A stretch of DNA of 64,000 bases from Haloprofundus marisrubri (GTDB lineage Archaea; Halobacteriota; Halobacteria; Halobacteriales; Haloferacaceae). The stretch's first letter is position 1. Each line of letters opens with the position of its first letter. Below, piece after piece: positions 26,461 through 34,721 of the stretch. Under the pieces are notes generated by a model that saw nothing but the letters and a program-made list of their open reading frames with translations, had not been told where the DNA came from and ran no database searches. The stretch covers positions 62,001 to 126,000 of the forward strand of contig NZ_LOPU01000016.1 in the NCBI RefSeq assembly GCF_001469955.1, given 5' to 3'. The position numbers and the translations under genes are program-made.

Positions 26461-26703
26461 TTACCGCTGCCGTTTGAACGCCCAGCGCGACAGCACACCA
26501 ACCGCGACGCCCGCGGCGAACGCCTTCGCCATGTCTTCGCGGCGACGCTGCTGGTACTGTTTGGGGAAGTACTCCTCTGCGGCCTCGACGGCGAGTTCGC
26601 CGAGTCGAGAGCGGAGTACGTCCGCCTGTTTGTCGGCTTCGGCCTTGGCTCGAACTTTCGCTCGCTGCTTCATCTCGTCGGTGTCGACGCGTCGTTGTGC
26701 CAT
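26461..26703 (-). CDS. Small charged protein, unknown function
   Basis: 80 residues. The N-terminal 50 residues form a probable charged helix (DEMKQRAKVRAKAEADKQAD), followed by EEYFPKQYQQRRRED and a short hydrophobic stretch (AKAFAAGVAVGVLSRWA, about 59-75) with a basic end. It could be membrane-associated through that C-terminal segment. No family recognised. Confidence 0.65.
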   Translation of the reverse strand: MAQRRVDTDEMKQRAKVRAKAEADKQADVLRSRLGELAVEAAEEYFPKQYQQRRREDMAKAFAAGVAVGVLSRWAFKRQR

Positions 26704-26805
26704 GCAGCGCCGCGTAAGCCGCTAGCGTGTAAAACCCTTGTGGCTCGGTGGTATTCAGTTCCAGCGGACGGTAGATGCACGATACGTCAGCGGACGCGCT
26801 CGCCG

Positions 26806-27189
26806 TCAGCGAGGTACGACGCGACGCCCGACCGTTTCGAGTGCGGCGAGCGTGAGATACGCGCCGGTCCCGCCGACCAACAGTGGAATCCCACCGCGAA
26901 GCACCGTCAGTGGAAGGAGACGATAGACTGCGAGTGCGAGCACGTTCAACCCGACCATTCGCTCGGCGTACGCCCGCGGGTGCGGCGGGTCGAGCGGCCC
27001 CGTCGTCTCGTTCGCGCGGCGGACGATGCGCCGAAACGCCACCACGACGGAGAGGCCAACCCCGCCGCCGAGTGTGACCGCTTCGACGCTCAACGGGATG
27101 TGGTCGGTCCACGCGACCCAGAGGGTGCCTGCGAGAAACGCCACTGCGGCGAGCGCCGGGAGGTAGCCGAGCGTGTTACGAGTCGCCAT
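26806..27189 (-). CDS. Membrane protein with about four helices, unknown
   Basis: 127 residues with hydrophobic segments at about 8-26, 35-51, 79-94 and 96-112. No motif is recognised. It is flanked by citrate synthase on the same strand upstream, with a gap of about 97 bases, so it may have its own promoter. Confidence 0.6.
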   Translation of the reverse strand: MATRNTLGYLPALAAVAFLAGTLWVAWTDHIPLSVEAVTLGGGVGLSVVVAFRRIVRRANETTGPLDPPHPRAYAERMVGLNVLALAVYRLLPLTVLRGGIPLLVGGTGAYLTLAALETVGRRVVPR

Positions 27190-27286
27190 ACCACACAGTA
27201 CGTCGACACCGGTGGTAAAACGTCAGTAGCGAACACGAGACGGTCAGAAAATACGGCGGGTTCTCGCCCGCCAAAACTCAGTTGCT

Positions 27287-28426
27287 CTACCGCTCGTCGA
27301 TATCGACCCACTCGTTGTCCTCGTCGCCGACGTAGCGGGCGCGCGGACGGATGAGTCGGTTGTCGTCGTACTGTTCGAGAACGTGGGCTATCCAGCCGCC
27401 GACGCGCGAGAGCGCGAAGATGGGCGTGTAGATGTCGATGGGGATGCCCATCTGGTAGTACGTGGAGGCGGAGTAGAAGTCGACGTTCGGCGCGAGGCCT
27501 TTCTCCTCACCGATGTACTCCTCGATGGCGACGCTCATCTCGTACCACTTCGTGTCGCCTGCCGCCTCGCCGAGTTCCTCGGATTTCTCGCCGAGAATCT
27601 TCGCGCGCGGGTCTTTGACGTTGTAGACGCGGTGGCCGAACCCGGGCACGCGGCGACCCTCGTCGAGTGCGTTCTTCACCCACTCGGTCGGGTCGCTGTC
27701 GCTGTCGTCGACCTCTTTGAGCATCTTCATCACGTTGGCGTTCGCGCCGCCGTGGAGACTGCCCGAGAGCGTCCCGACTGCGCTCGTGATAGCGCTGTGC
27801 AGTTCCGCGAGCGTCGACGCGGTGACCATCGCCGAGAACGTCGAGGCGTTCAGGCCGTGGTCGACGTGGAGCACGAGCGCCATGTCGAACGTCTCCGCGA
27901 GCACCTCGTCGGGTTCCTCGTCGTTGAGCATGTAGAGGAAGTTCGCCGCGTGACCGAGGTCCTCGCGCGGTTCGACCGGTTCCTCGCCGTTGCGGAGGCG
28001 GTTGAACGCCGCCAGTGCGGTCGGAATCTTCGCCGTGATGCGCCGGCCCTTGCGGGCGTTGACGTCCTCGTCGGTGACGTCCTCGACGTCGCTGTCGGGG
28101 TCGTACGCCGAGAAGGAGGAGACGACGGTTCGCAGCGCCGCCATCGGTTCCTCGTCCTGTTCGGCGAGTTCGCGGATTTCGTCGTACGCACCGGCTTCGA
28201 GGTGGCGTTCCTCGGCCATCGACGACGAGAACGAGTCGAGTTCCTCGCGTGTGGGGAGGTCGCCGTGCCACAGCAGATAAAGCACTTCCTCGTAGCTCGC
28301 GTTGCGCGCGAGGTCTTCGATGGTGTAGCCGCGATAGATGAGACGGCCCGCGTCACCGTCGATATGACTGAGTTCGGATTCGGCGACTAGAACGCCTTCA
28401 AGCCCCCGCTTTAGCTCGTCTGCCAT
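27287..28426 (-). CDS. citZ: Citrate synthase
   Basis: Condenses acetyl-CoA and oxaloacetate, the first step of the TCA cycle. 379 residues from MADELKRGLEGVLVAESEL. Signatures are LLWHGDLPT, LVLHVDHGLNASTFSAMV (active-site His), SGSLHGGANANVM, GFGHRVYNVKDPRA (active-site His) and NVDFYSASTYYQMGIP with the catalytic Asp. An ATG five codons upstream exists, but the T-rich box (minus strand, about 28450-28460) puts transcription start near 28428 and the known haloferacean enzyme begins at the equivalent of MADELKRG, so the shorter start is chosen. Confidence 0.95.
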   Translation of the reverse strand: MADELKRGLEGVLVAESELSHIDGDAGRLIYRGYTIEDLARNASYEEVLYLLWHGDLPTREELDSFSSSMAEERHLEAGAYDEIRELAEQDEEPMAALRTVVSSFSAYDPDSDVEDVTDEDVNARKGRRITAKIPTALAAFNRLRNGEEPVEPREDLGHAANFLYMLNDEEPDEVLAETFDMALVLHVDHGLNASTFSAMVTASTLAELHSAITSAVGTLSGSLHGGANANVMKMLKEVDDSDSDPTEWVKNALDEGRRVPGFGHRVYNVKDPRAKILGEKSEELGEAAGDTKWYEMSVAIEEYIGEEKGLAPNVDFYSASTYYQMGIPIDIYTPIFALSRVGGWIAHVLEQYDDNRLIRPRARYVGDEDNEWVDIDER

Positions 28427-28543
28427 GTCACGAAGGTTCATGACCCTTTCAAAAAAGCGTTGCCGTTTCCCGCCCTGCCAACCGGGAGCGAAAGCCCGAC
28501 CAACCCCTCAATCCTTTTGCCGTCAGACCGAGAACGCTCCGGC

Positions 28544-29782
28544 ATGGACCCCGGAGAGGTCAAGTACGAACCCGTGAGCGTGAAAGCGGTGCTCTCGGAG
28601 ATGAAAGACACCGCCGAACTGCTCATCGACCTCTCGTACTCCGCCGTGTTGCACGGGAGCGACCCCCTCGCCGCCGAGGTGTTGACGCTCGAAGAGCAGA
28701 TGGACATTCTCCAACTCAAAGCCCGCATGAGCCTCCTGATGTCCGCGCGCAGCACGGAGGACGCCGAGGCGCTTGCACCCGTTCTCGGCGTCGTCGGCGC
28801 GGCGGAGAAAATCGCCGACGCCGCCGGCGACATCGCCAAAATCGTCCTCGAAGATATCGGCCTGCCGGAGGCGATGCGCGCGGCACTCCCGGAGGCCGTC
28901 GAGGTGGTCGTCCGCGCGGAACTCGCCGACGACACGCCCTACGATGGGCGGACCCTCGAAGAGATAAACATGGAGACCGAGACCGGCGTCCGCGTTATCG
29001 CCATCCGGCAGGCGCACCCGACGGGCAAGACGGGGTGGTTGACGAACCCCGGCCCGGACGCGACGCTGCACGCCGGTGACGTGGTCATCCTCAGAGGCCG
29101 GTCGGAAGGACTCGAAACGGTGTACGAGACGGCGACGGGCGAACCGTACGAAACACCGGACGCCCCGGACCCGACCATCGACGACTTGGGTCGCGCCGTC
29201 GACTCCATCGTGCTGATGAAGAACATGAGCGAACTCGCCGTCGACCTCGCCTACGGCGCGGTGCTGTTCGACAGCGAGGGTGTCGCCGAGGAGGTCCACG
29301 AACTCGAAGCCGAAGTCGACGCCCTGCAGTCGCGTTTCGAGGCGTGGGTGCTTCGCGCCGCCGCGCGCGTCGAAGACCCCATCTCGCTTCGTGGTCTCGT
29401 CCACCTCGCCACCGCCACCGAGGAGATAAGCGACGCCGCCCTCGAAATCAGCGAAGGTGTTCTCAGAGGGTTGGACACCCACCCGGTCGTCGCCGCCGCC
29501 GTCGAGGAGTCCGACGAGATTATCGTCCGTCTCGCCGTCGGCGACGGGAGTACGCTCGCGGACGCGACCCTCGCCGAACGCATGGTGAAAACCGAGACCG
29601 GAATGCGGGTCATCGCCGTTCGTCGCCCCGACTCCGCGGCGGACGGAAACGGCGGCGAGTGGGTCGTCTCCCCGGGACCGACGACGGAACTGCACGCCGG
29701 CGACGTCATCATCGCCAAGGGGACTCGCGCAGGGGCCGAACGACTCAGCGAACTGGCGGGCGACCCCCGAGAGTTCGAGTAG
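28544..29782 (+). CDS. Duplicated PhoU / TrkA-C domain protein
   Basis: 412 residues made of two tandem units, each with a PhoU-like helical half (EMKDTAELLIDLSYSAVLHG and LMKNMSELAVDLAYGAVLF) and a TrkA-C/RCK-C half (TETGVRVIAIRQ..GDVVILRG and TETGMRVIAVRR..GDVIIAKG). TrkA-C domains bind nucleotides or ions and regulate cation transporters; PhoU-TrkA-C proteins are common near archaeal transporters. No cation channel lies next to it here, so the partner is elsewhere or the protein senses on its own. The ATG at 28544 gives a complete first unit. Confidence 0.87.
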   Translation: MDPGEVKYEPVSVKAVLSEMKDTAELLIDLSYSAVLHGSDPLAAEVLTLEEQMDILQLKARMSLLMSARSTEDAEALAPVLGVVGAAEKIADAAGDIAKIVLEDIGLPEAMRAALPEAVEVVVRAELADDTPYDGRTLEEINMETETGVRVIAIRQAHPTGKTGWLTNPGPDATLHAGDVVILRGRSEGLETVYETATGEPYETPDAPDPTIDDLGRAVDSIVLMKNMSELAVDLAYGAVLFDSEGVAEEVHELEAEVDALQSRFEAWVLRAAARVEDPISLRGLVHLATATEEISDAALEISEGVLRGLDTHPVVAAAVEESDEIIVRLAVGDGSTLADATLAERMVKTETGMRVIAVRRPDSAADGNGGEWVVSPGPTTELHAGDVIIAKGTRAGAERLSELAGDPREFE

Positions 29783-29810
29783 TCGGCCCACGTTTCTGAC
29801 GCTCTCTGGT

Positions 29811-30098
29811 TCAGAGGTCACGCGCCAGTCGAAGCGCCGAGACGACGGTCAACGCGGCGGTGACGAGCATCGCCGTCGTCGTGGCGAGGACGAACGCGAG
29901 GAGGAGAAACCAGCCTTCCGGGCCGACGAACGGAAACTCTTGGGTTCCCCCGAACGGCCCGAACAGTTCGAGTACGCGGAACAGATACGCACAGAGCGCC
30001 AGCGCCACGCCCGCAAGAACGCCGACTTTCGCGTGTTGTGGAACCGACAGCGCTTGCACGAGGCCGCCCGACTCGGGCCGTTCTGGAACGTCGCTCAC
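29811..30098 (-). CDS. Small membrane protein, unknown (DUF7536-like?)
   Basis: 95 residues if started at the GTG at 30098 (SDVPERPESGG); a TTG start nine codons earlier is less likely. Two clear hydrophobic helices at about 23-44 and 61-88. It follows the MFS gene at 30147 across a 48-base gap going upstream, on the same strand, so may be the distal gene of that operon. Family uncertain. Confidence 0.55.
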   Translation of the reverse strand: MSDVPERPESGGLVQALSVPQHAKVGVLAGVALALCAYLFRVLELFGPFGGTQEFPFVGPEGWFLLLAFVLATTTAMLVTAALTVVSALRLARDL

Positions 30099-30146
30099 GC
30101 GTAGAGTATGGTGACAGTCGGTCAAAATCTCGTCGCTCCGGGGCCG

Positions 30147-31454
30147 CTACGCGTAGGCGGCGAACTCCTCGCCGAAGACGAGAAAGTACGCCGTCCCGGC
30201 GACGCCGACGACCGTCGCCACACTGAACGCCAGCGTCGGCGACGAGGCGTACAGCCACCCGCCGACGACGGCGCTCGGAATCGTCACCGCGTTGCGCACG
30301 AGGTAGTACGACCCCGTGACCCGGCCGCCGGCGTCGCGTTCGGCGGGGCCGACGATGAGCGCCTTGTGCGCGGGCAGGCCGGCGAAGCGAAGTCCGGAGA
30401 AGACGAACAGAAGCGCGAGTACCGTGGCGTTCACCGTCACGACCTGGGGTGCGAGAATCAACATCGCCGGGAACACCGCGTAGACGGCGAAGCCGAGCGC
30501 AACGACCGGTTTGAGGCCGACTCGACGCGCGAGGTTGGCGACCGGAACCATCACCAACAGCGCGACGGCCATCTCGATTGCCAGAAGCACCCCGAAGTAC
30601 GCGTCCGCGTCGAGTGACCCGACGACCGGGAGCGTCACTCCCACGTCGAACAGTTCGGTGACGACGATGACGAAGAACACGTACACCATCCCGTTGGCGA
30701 AGCGAACGAGGGTGTCCGCGACGAGAAGCGGGCGAAGCGGGTCGGGAAGCCCTCGGAGGTCGGAGACGATAGCACTCACCCCTGCGAACGACTTGCCGAA
30801 ACTGTCCTCCGAGGAGTCGTAGAGCAGATGCTGGGCGGCGGTGGCGAGAAGGCCGAATCCGGCGGCGACCAAGAGGACGTAGCCGAATCCGACCTCGAAG
30901 GTGTACGACGCCAACAGTCCGGCGGCGATGAGCGGTCCGAGCAGAAACGCCGTCCGTCGAAACGTCTCGGTGCTCGCAAATCCGGTTGCGAGACGGTCCG
31001 CGGGGACGCTCTGCTTGACGATGGCGAACGTTGCGCCGAGTCCGAACGACTTCCACGCCTGTGAGAGCACCAGTCCGAAAAAGACGACGACGACGGCGAG
31101 ATTCGTCGGGCCGACGGCGACGTTCTTCACGAAATCCGCGCCGTACCAGAGCAGAAAACCCAGCGTCGACGTCAGTCCGAACAGCGTCAGCGCCACGCGC
31201 GACCCGATGCGGTCCGACAGCGCGCCGCCGGGGTACGGGTAGACGGCGCTGATGAGGTTTCCGAAACTACCGTAGAGACCGATAACGACGCTTCCTGCCC
31301 CGATGACGCTCAGATAGCGCGGCATGTACCGACCGGTCATCTGAAAGCCGAGGCTGAACGCGAACATCGCCACCGAGAGTACGAGAACGTCACCTTCCAG
31401 TGCGAAAAACTGCTTGAACGGCGAGAGCGGGTCGGCGTCTTCGCGCTGCTGCAT
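30147..31454 (-). CDS. MFS transporter
   Basis: 435 residues with 12 hydrophobic segments. The loop between helices 2 and 3 has the MFS motif A variant GGALSDRIGSRVAL near residue 77. A central cytoplasmic loop lies near 205-225 (YDSSEDSFGKSFAG). No substrate can be read from the sequence; it resembles sugar or drug-type MFS proteins. Starts at ATG 31454, after AT-rich promoter sequence. Confidence 0.85.
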   Translation of the reverse strand: MQQREDADPLSPFKQFFALEGDVLVLSVAMFAFSLGFQMTGRYMPRYLSVIGAGSVVIGLYGSFGNLISAVYPYPGGALSDRIGSRVALTLFGLTSTLGFLLWYGADFVKNVAVGPTNLAVVVVFFGLVLSQAWKSFGLGATFAIVKQSVPADRLATGFASTETFRRTAFLLGPLIAAGLLASYTFEVGFGYVLLVAAGFGLLATAAQHLLYDSSEDSFGKSFAGVSAIVSDLRGLPDPLRPLLVADTLVRFANGMVYVFFVIVVTELFDVGVTLPVVGSLDADAYFGVLLAIEMAVALLVMVPVANLARRVGLKPVVALGFAVYAVFPAMLILAPQVVTVNATVLALLFVFSGLRFAGLPAHKALIVGPAERDAGGRVTGSYYLVRNAVTIPSAVVGGWLYASSPTLAFSVATVVGVAGTAYFLVFGEEFAAYA

Positions 31455-31576
31455 GCTTTTTCATTCGTTTCGGGGCGCAAAACTGCTCTGCCACGGAGTC
31501 CTATTGCGTTCTCCACAGATATCTTTTCGTCACTGTAGACGATACTCTCACGTCCAATCTGTTGGAGTTTTTAGCA

Positions 31577-31605
31577 CTATAAATTTATAAGATTATTTTA
31601 GTTAA
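31577..31605 (+). promoter_or_regulatory. AT-rich promoter of the 44-aa gene, with TTAGTTAA box
   Basis: TATAAATTTATAAG (31578-31591) offers two overlapping TATA boxes, followed by TTAGTTAA (31598-31605). The composition contrasts sharply with the GC-rich surroundings. The predicted start is about 31605-31612, leaving a leader of about 30 nt before the ATG at 31641. The same TTAGTTAA occurs at 34607-34614 in the promoter at the other end of the locus. Confidence 0.55.
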
Positions 31606-31640
31606 TTAAATCATGTTACCGCATCTCGTGGTAGATGTAC

Positions 31641-31775
31641 ATGAGCGAACACCCACTCGCAACCTACCTGCGCGACCACCCACGAATGATTGGCGTCCTG
31701 TTCACGATGACCCTGCTTCTCTCACAGGCGGGCGCTGTGGCGGCGAACAACGCGTTCTGCATCAAAGGCCCGTAG
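31641..31775 (+). CDS. 44-aa signal-peptide-like small protein (DUF7503-like)
   Basis: A complete short gene: MSEHPLATYLRDHPR, then a hydrophobic core (about 18-35) and the end ANNAFCIKGP. The layout (polar N-terminus, hydrophobic core, GAVAA, short polar tail with a single Cys) looks like a signal peptide or small membrane protein; cleavage after AVA or AVAA would free a peptide of 8-9 residues. From memory it matches haloarchaeal DUF7503, whose members end in a conserved KGP; not checked. ATG 31635, two codons earlier, is an alternative. Its stop is directly followed by the stop of the convergent CHAT gene, with no base between them. Its association with CHAT and the DUF7504-like protein suggests a substrate, signal or effector role (inference). 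Confidence 0.75.
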   Translation: MSEHPLATYLRDHPRMIGVLFTMTLLLSQAGAVAANNAFCIKGP

Positions 31776-33908
31776 TCAGTCGCGTACGTCCATCTCGTCG
31801 CTCCACTGGAGCGTATCGTCCATTTTCACTGGCACTCGCTCCATACCGAGGAACTCCTGCAACTCGGTGGATTTGACCTCGAACTCGCCAACTTTCGAGG
31901 CGGCAAGATAGTACCTGTCAACGCTTTCGATGAGCGGCTTCACGATTGACCCGAGGTCAGACGAACCCGCTGGATAGTAGTCTACGCCAATCTCGAACCG
32001 TTCGTCCTCTTTCTTTTGCAGTGTGAGCACGCTCGGAACTCCCGTCTCGTTCTGGCACAACGACAACCCTCCGTCGCCGAGTACGATGTATCGGTTCCCG
32101 GTGAACACTTCGCGTTGGGCGATGACCAACGCCGACCGGAGCGTAAAGCCGCAGTTCAGCAACCGTGCGAGGGTCTGTCCCAGTTTCGTCGCCGTCGAGT
32201 TCGCTACGTCCGAGAGCGTCACGACGCCGCCGTAGCTTCCGGCGTCGACCAGCGCTTCGCCCTGTCTGTACGAACTACAGGCGTTGAGCAGGAACGACTC
32301 GACGGCCACCGCGTCGAGTTCCTGTGCGTCGAGAAAGCCGTCGGCGCACTGCATCCCGCGGTGGTCGACGTGGCCGATGTAGTGCAGGAAGTTCGTCGGC
32401 CGCGACAGTACCTCGGCGAGTTCCTCGCAAGTGAGGTCGTACTGGATGTCGATTTCGAACTGTAGCAGGTCTCTGAGACCGTACAGTTCGGCGACGACGC
32501 CCTCCTCGCGCATCTGCTCGTCGTTACAGACGACGGTGATGTCGATGCTCGTCCGGTCGGAGACGTCCCGTTCGAGACGGCGTCGGTAGGAGGCCGCCGT
32601 CGCCTTGCTCGCACCCAGCGGAAACCCCTCGCCGACCCACGCGTGTTCGACGGTCTCCGCCGGCCGTGGATGGACTATCTCCTCGGGTTCGTTCGTCTCG
32701 GACGCGCCGCGGACGAACGTTTCCGCTGTTTCGGTAGCCGTTGCGCTCCCTCCGGCCGCTGGCTCCCCTGCAGGCGCCGGTTCGCTTCGTCGGAAGAAGT
32801 CGGTCACCGCCTTCGGTTCGGGGTCCGGCGGTGTCAAAGACAACCGGTCGGGACACCGAACCAACGAGAGGTCGTTGGCGACGAACGGGAGCATCTCGAC
32901 GTTCTCGGCGGTCGGTCGAACGTCCGTCGTGAGGTTCCACGCCGGTAGATGCGGTTCGAGCTCGGCAAAGGGTATCGAGAGATACGCCGCGAGTCGTTCG
33001 TCCAGCGGCAACTCGTACAACGAATCGAACGTCACGTCGAACGCCGACTCGACGGTGTGACGCTCGTGGAGGTCGACCGGGTAGTACCCTTCTGTCCGCG
33101 TGAGACAGTCCAAGAAGAACACCTGCCGGAGCGTCCGCCCGAGTTCACCCTCGACATCGCCATCGGGTGCGAGCGGGAACGACCGGCCGGCGGCGTCGAG
33201 TCGGGCCTCCGACCCCGGAACGACCGTCGCACCGAGGTAGTACGCCAAGGGCGCGCTGGCGTACACCGTCGAGCGTTCCGGCGGAAGCACTAATGTTACG
33301 CCTGTCTCCGGCCTTTCGAGGTGAGCGGGGGCCTCGAACGACTCCCCGCGTTCGACGAGTGGTGGATGGCCACGCAGCGTCGGGAACGACCGTTCCGGCG
33401 TCGTCGTCTTCAGCGCCGACCCGAGAAGCGAGATGGCGCGCATCGTCTCCTCGGGGTCGTCGGGGGTCGCAATCGTGCCCGCCGGTCGCTCGTGGAACGA
33501 CCGCGCACCGACGTACACCTGCGTAGGTTCGCCGAACTCGAAAACCGTACTTCGCTCGTCGTAGCGTATCGAGACGGCGGCGTCGACGGCGACGAACAGT
33601 TTCATCGGTGCGGTCGTCACTTCGATGTCGTAGCCGTCGGCGTCGAGCGAAAGCCCGTTGCGATTCATCGACTGTGTGACGGTCCGCCCATCCTGCATCC
33701 GCACGATTGCGCCCGCCAACTTCGGTAAGCGAAGCGAGGCGGTGTGGAGTTCGACCGCGAAATCGACCGGGAAACAGAACGCCGAGGCGCTGGCTTCGAC
33801 CGGCGTGGCCGGTTCGGGTGTGTACAGTTCGAACCGCGCGTTCTCGATGCTGTCGACCAGACAGATTCCGTCTCGATTCTCCGCAGGGACGCAGTGCAAC
33901 GCCGTCAC
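31776..33908 (-). CDS. CHAT-domain cysteine protease (caspase/separase-like)
   Basis: 710 residues. The C-terminal domain (about 430-625) is a CHAT peptidase: the catalytic His sits in NFLHYIGHVDHRG (His513) and the Cys in LLNACSSYRQG (Cys544), followed by GSYGGVVTLSDVANSTATKLGQ, the typical run after the nucleophile. Residues 1-360 form an unidentified, probably beta-rich domain; 370-420 is a Pro/Ala/Glu/Thr linker. The last 80 residues (about 630-710) extend past the CHAT core. No signal peptide or membrane segment, so it acts in the cytoplasm. It starts 10 bases after the DUF7504-like gene ends (operon). CHAT proteases elsewhere act in immunity and programmed responses by cutting a dedicated partner; no gasdermin or TPR partner is next to it, which leaves the two small neighbours as candidates. 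Confidence 0.85.
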   Translation of the reverse strand: MTALHCVPAENRDGICLVDSIENARFELYTPEPATPVEASASAFCFPVDFAVELHTASLRLPKLAGAIVRMQDGRTVTQSMNRNGLSLDADGYDIEVTTAPMKLFVAVDAAVSIRYDERSTVFEFGEPTQVYVGARSFHERPAGTIATPDDPEETMRAISLLGSALKTTTPERSFPTLRGHPPLVERGESFEAPAHLERPETGVTLVLPPERSTVYASAPLAYYLGATVVPGSEARLDAAGRSFPLAPDGDVEGELGRTLRQVFFLDCLTRTEGYYPVDLHERHTVESAFDVTFDSLYELPLDERLAAYLSIPFAELEPHLPAWNLTTDVRPTAENVEMLPFVANDLSLVRCPDRLSLTPPDPEPKAVTDFFRRSEPAPAGEPAAGGSATATETAETFVRGASETNEPEEIVHPRPAETVEHAWVGEGFPLGASKATAASYRRRLERDVSDRTSIDITVVCNDEQMREEGVVAELYGLRDLLQFEIDIQYDLTCEELAEVLSRPTNFLHYIGHVDHRGMQCADGFLDAQELDAVAVESFLLNACSSYRQGEALVDAGSYGGVVTLSDVANSTATKLGQTLARLLNCGFTLRSALVIAQREVFTGNRYIVLGDGGLSLCQNETGVPSVLTLQKKEDERFEIGVDYYPAGSSDLGSIVKPLIESVDRYYLAASKVGEFEVKSTELQEFLGMERVPVKMDDTLQWSDEMDVRD

Positions 33909-33918
33909 GACTGCCCCC

Positions 33919-34596
33919 TCATATCTGTATCCACCCCGTCGTTCCGTATCCGGGGACGTGCCATCGCTGTTCGGGGCCGTACGGTTCGCGCTGGCGGAGT
34001 TCGATGCGCGCGTCGAACAGATGCGCGAACCGACTTACTCGGGGACTGTCGTCGGCCACCGAGAGGTGGTAGTGACCCATCCCACGGCGGTCCTCGATGG
34101 TCGCACAGACACGCCGGAGAAACTCACGGAGCGGCTCGGTCCGGTGCTGTTCGGAGAGCGCACCCAACGAATCGACCGACAGTCGAAGTTCGCTCGGTCC
34201 GAACCCGCTGCCGTCGTCCAACGAGGTGATTGCACGCGAGATATCGAGTTCGAGGTGGCGGAGTTCGGCGTCGCCACGCTGGCCGTTCCGGTCGACGCTC
34301 TCGGCGGCCGACCGCTCGACGCGTTCGCGTTCGACGACCCGTACGTCGGCGTCGTCTGTGGAGACGCCGACGGGAAGGCGCGCGTCGATACCCTTCGTCG
34401 GCGTATCGGTGAGTGTCACGAGCCGTTTCCGCTTCTCGACGGGCGACCCGAGCAACCGTTGTGTCGCCCGCACCGTCACCGACTCCGACACCCCACCTGT
34501 GACGAGGATGTTGCAGCCTCGGTCTTTCAACCGCATCAGCTCCGCTCGGAGGGAATCTACCGACTCCTCTCCGCGACTTCGACCCTCGGCACGCAT
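33919..34596 (-). CDS. Degenerate RecA/KaiC-like protein (DUF7504-like)
   Basis: 225 residues from MRAEGRSRGEESVDSL. Layout: an N-terminal helix, CNILVTGGVSESVTVRATQRLL where a Walker A lysine would be expected but is absent, then a Walker B-like strand SELRLSVDSLGALSEQ followed by EPLREFLRRVCATIEDRRGMGHYHLSV and FAHLFDARIELRQRE. The order matches KaiC/RecA-like ATPase folds with a dead P-loop, and from memory the haloarchaeal DUF7504. First gene of the operon with CHAT. A TATA-like CTTTATC (minus strand, about 34622-34629) predicts a leaderless start. It could be the sensor or adaptor that controls CHAT. Confidence 0.75.
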   Translation of the reverse strand: MRAEGRSRGEESVDSLRAELMRLKDRGCNILVTGGVSESVTVRATQRLLGSPVEKRKRLVTLTDTPTKGIDARLPVGVSTDDADVRVVERERVERSAAESVDRNGQRGDAELRHLELDISRAITSLDDGSGFGPSELRLSVDSLGALSEQHRTEPLREFLRRVCATIEDRRGMGHYHLSVADDSPRVSRFAHLFDARIELRQREPYGPEQRWHVPGYGTTGWIQI

Positions 34597-34606
34597 TTGT
34601 CTTTTG

Positions 34607-34629
34607 TTAGTTAACGTATATGATAAAGA
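34607..34629 (-). promoter_or_regulatory. Promoter of the DUF7504-CHAT operon, with TTAGTTAA
   Basis: The minus strand carries CTTTATCATATACG as box A, and the sequence TTAGTTAA (plus strand, 34607-34614) between the box and the start codon. It includes the palindrome GTTAAC. Position right at the start of transcription suits a repressor. Confidence 0.5.
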
Positions 34630-34721
34630 TTTGGAATCAACGACCTGATTTCGCCTGCCGACCCGGCGACTCACTCGCGGGGACCGAACCCCTAAAGGTA
34701 GGTGCGTCCGTCCATCGACCA

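Noticed and set aside
31613-31876. 87-codon frame starting at the ATG nearest to the TATA box of the CHAT locus
   Set aside because: It runs into the CHAT gene on the opposite strand, is Arg/Pro-rich and has no family; the 44-aa frame has the expected hydrophobic profile and ending.
33919-34596. Assigning the gene before CHAT as a true KaiC ATPase
   Set aside because: No GKT/GKS Walker A can be found; only the fold order resembles KaiC.
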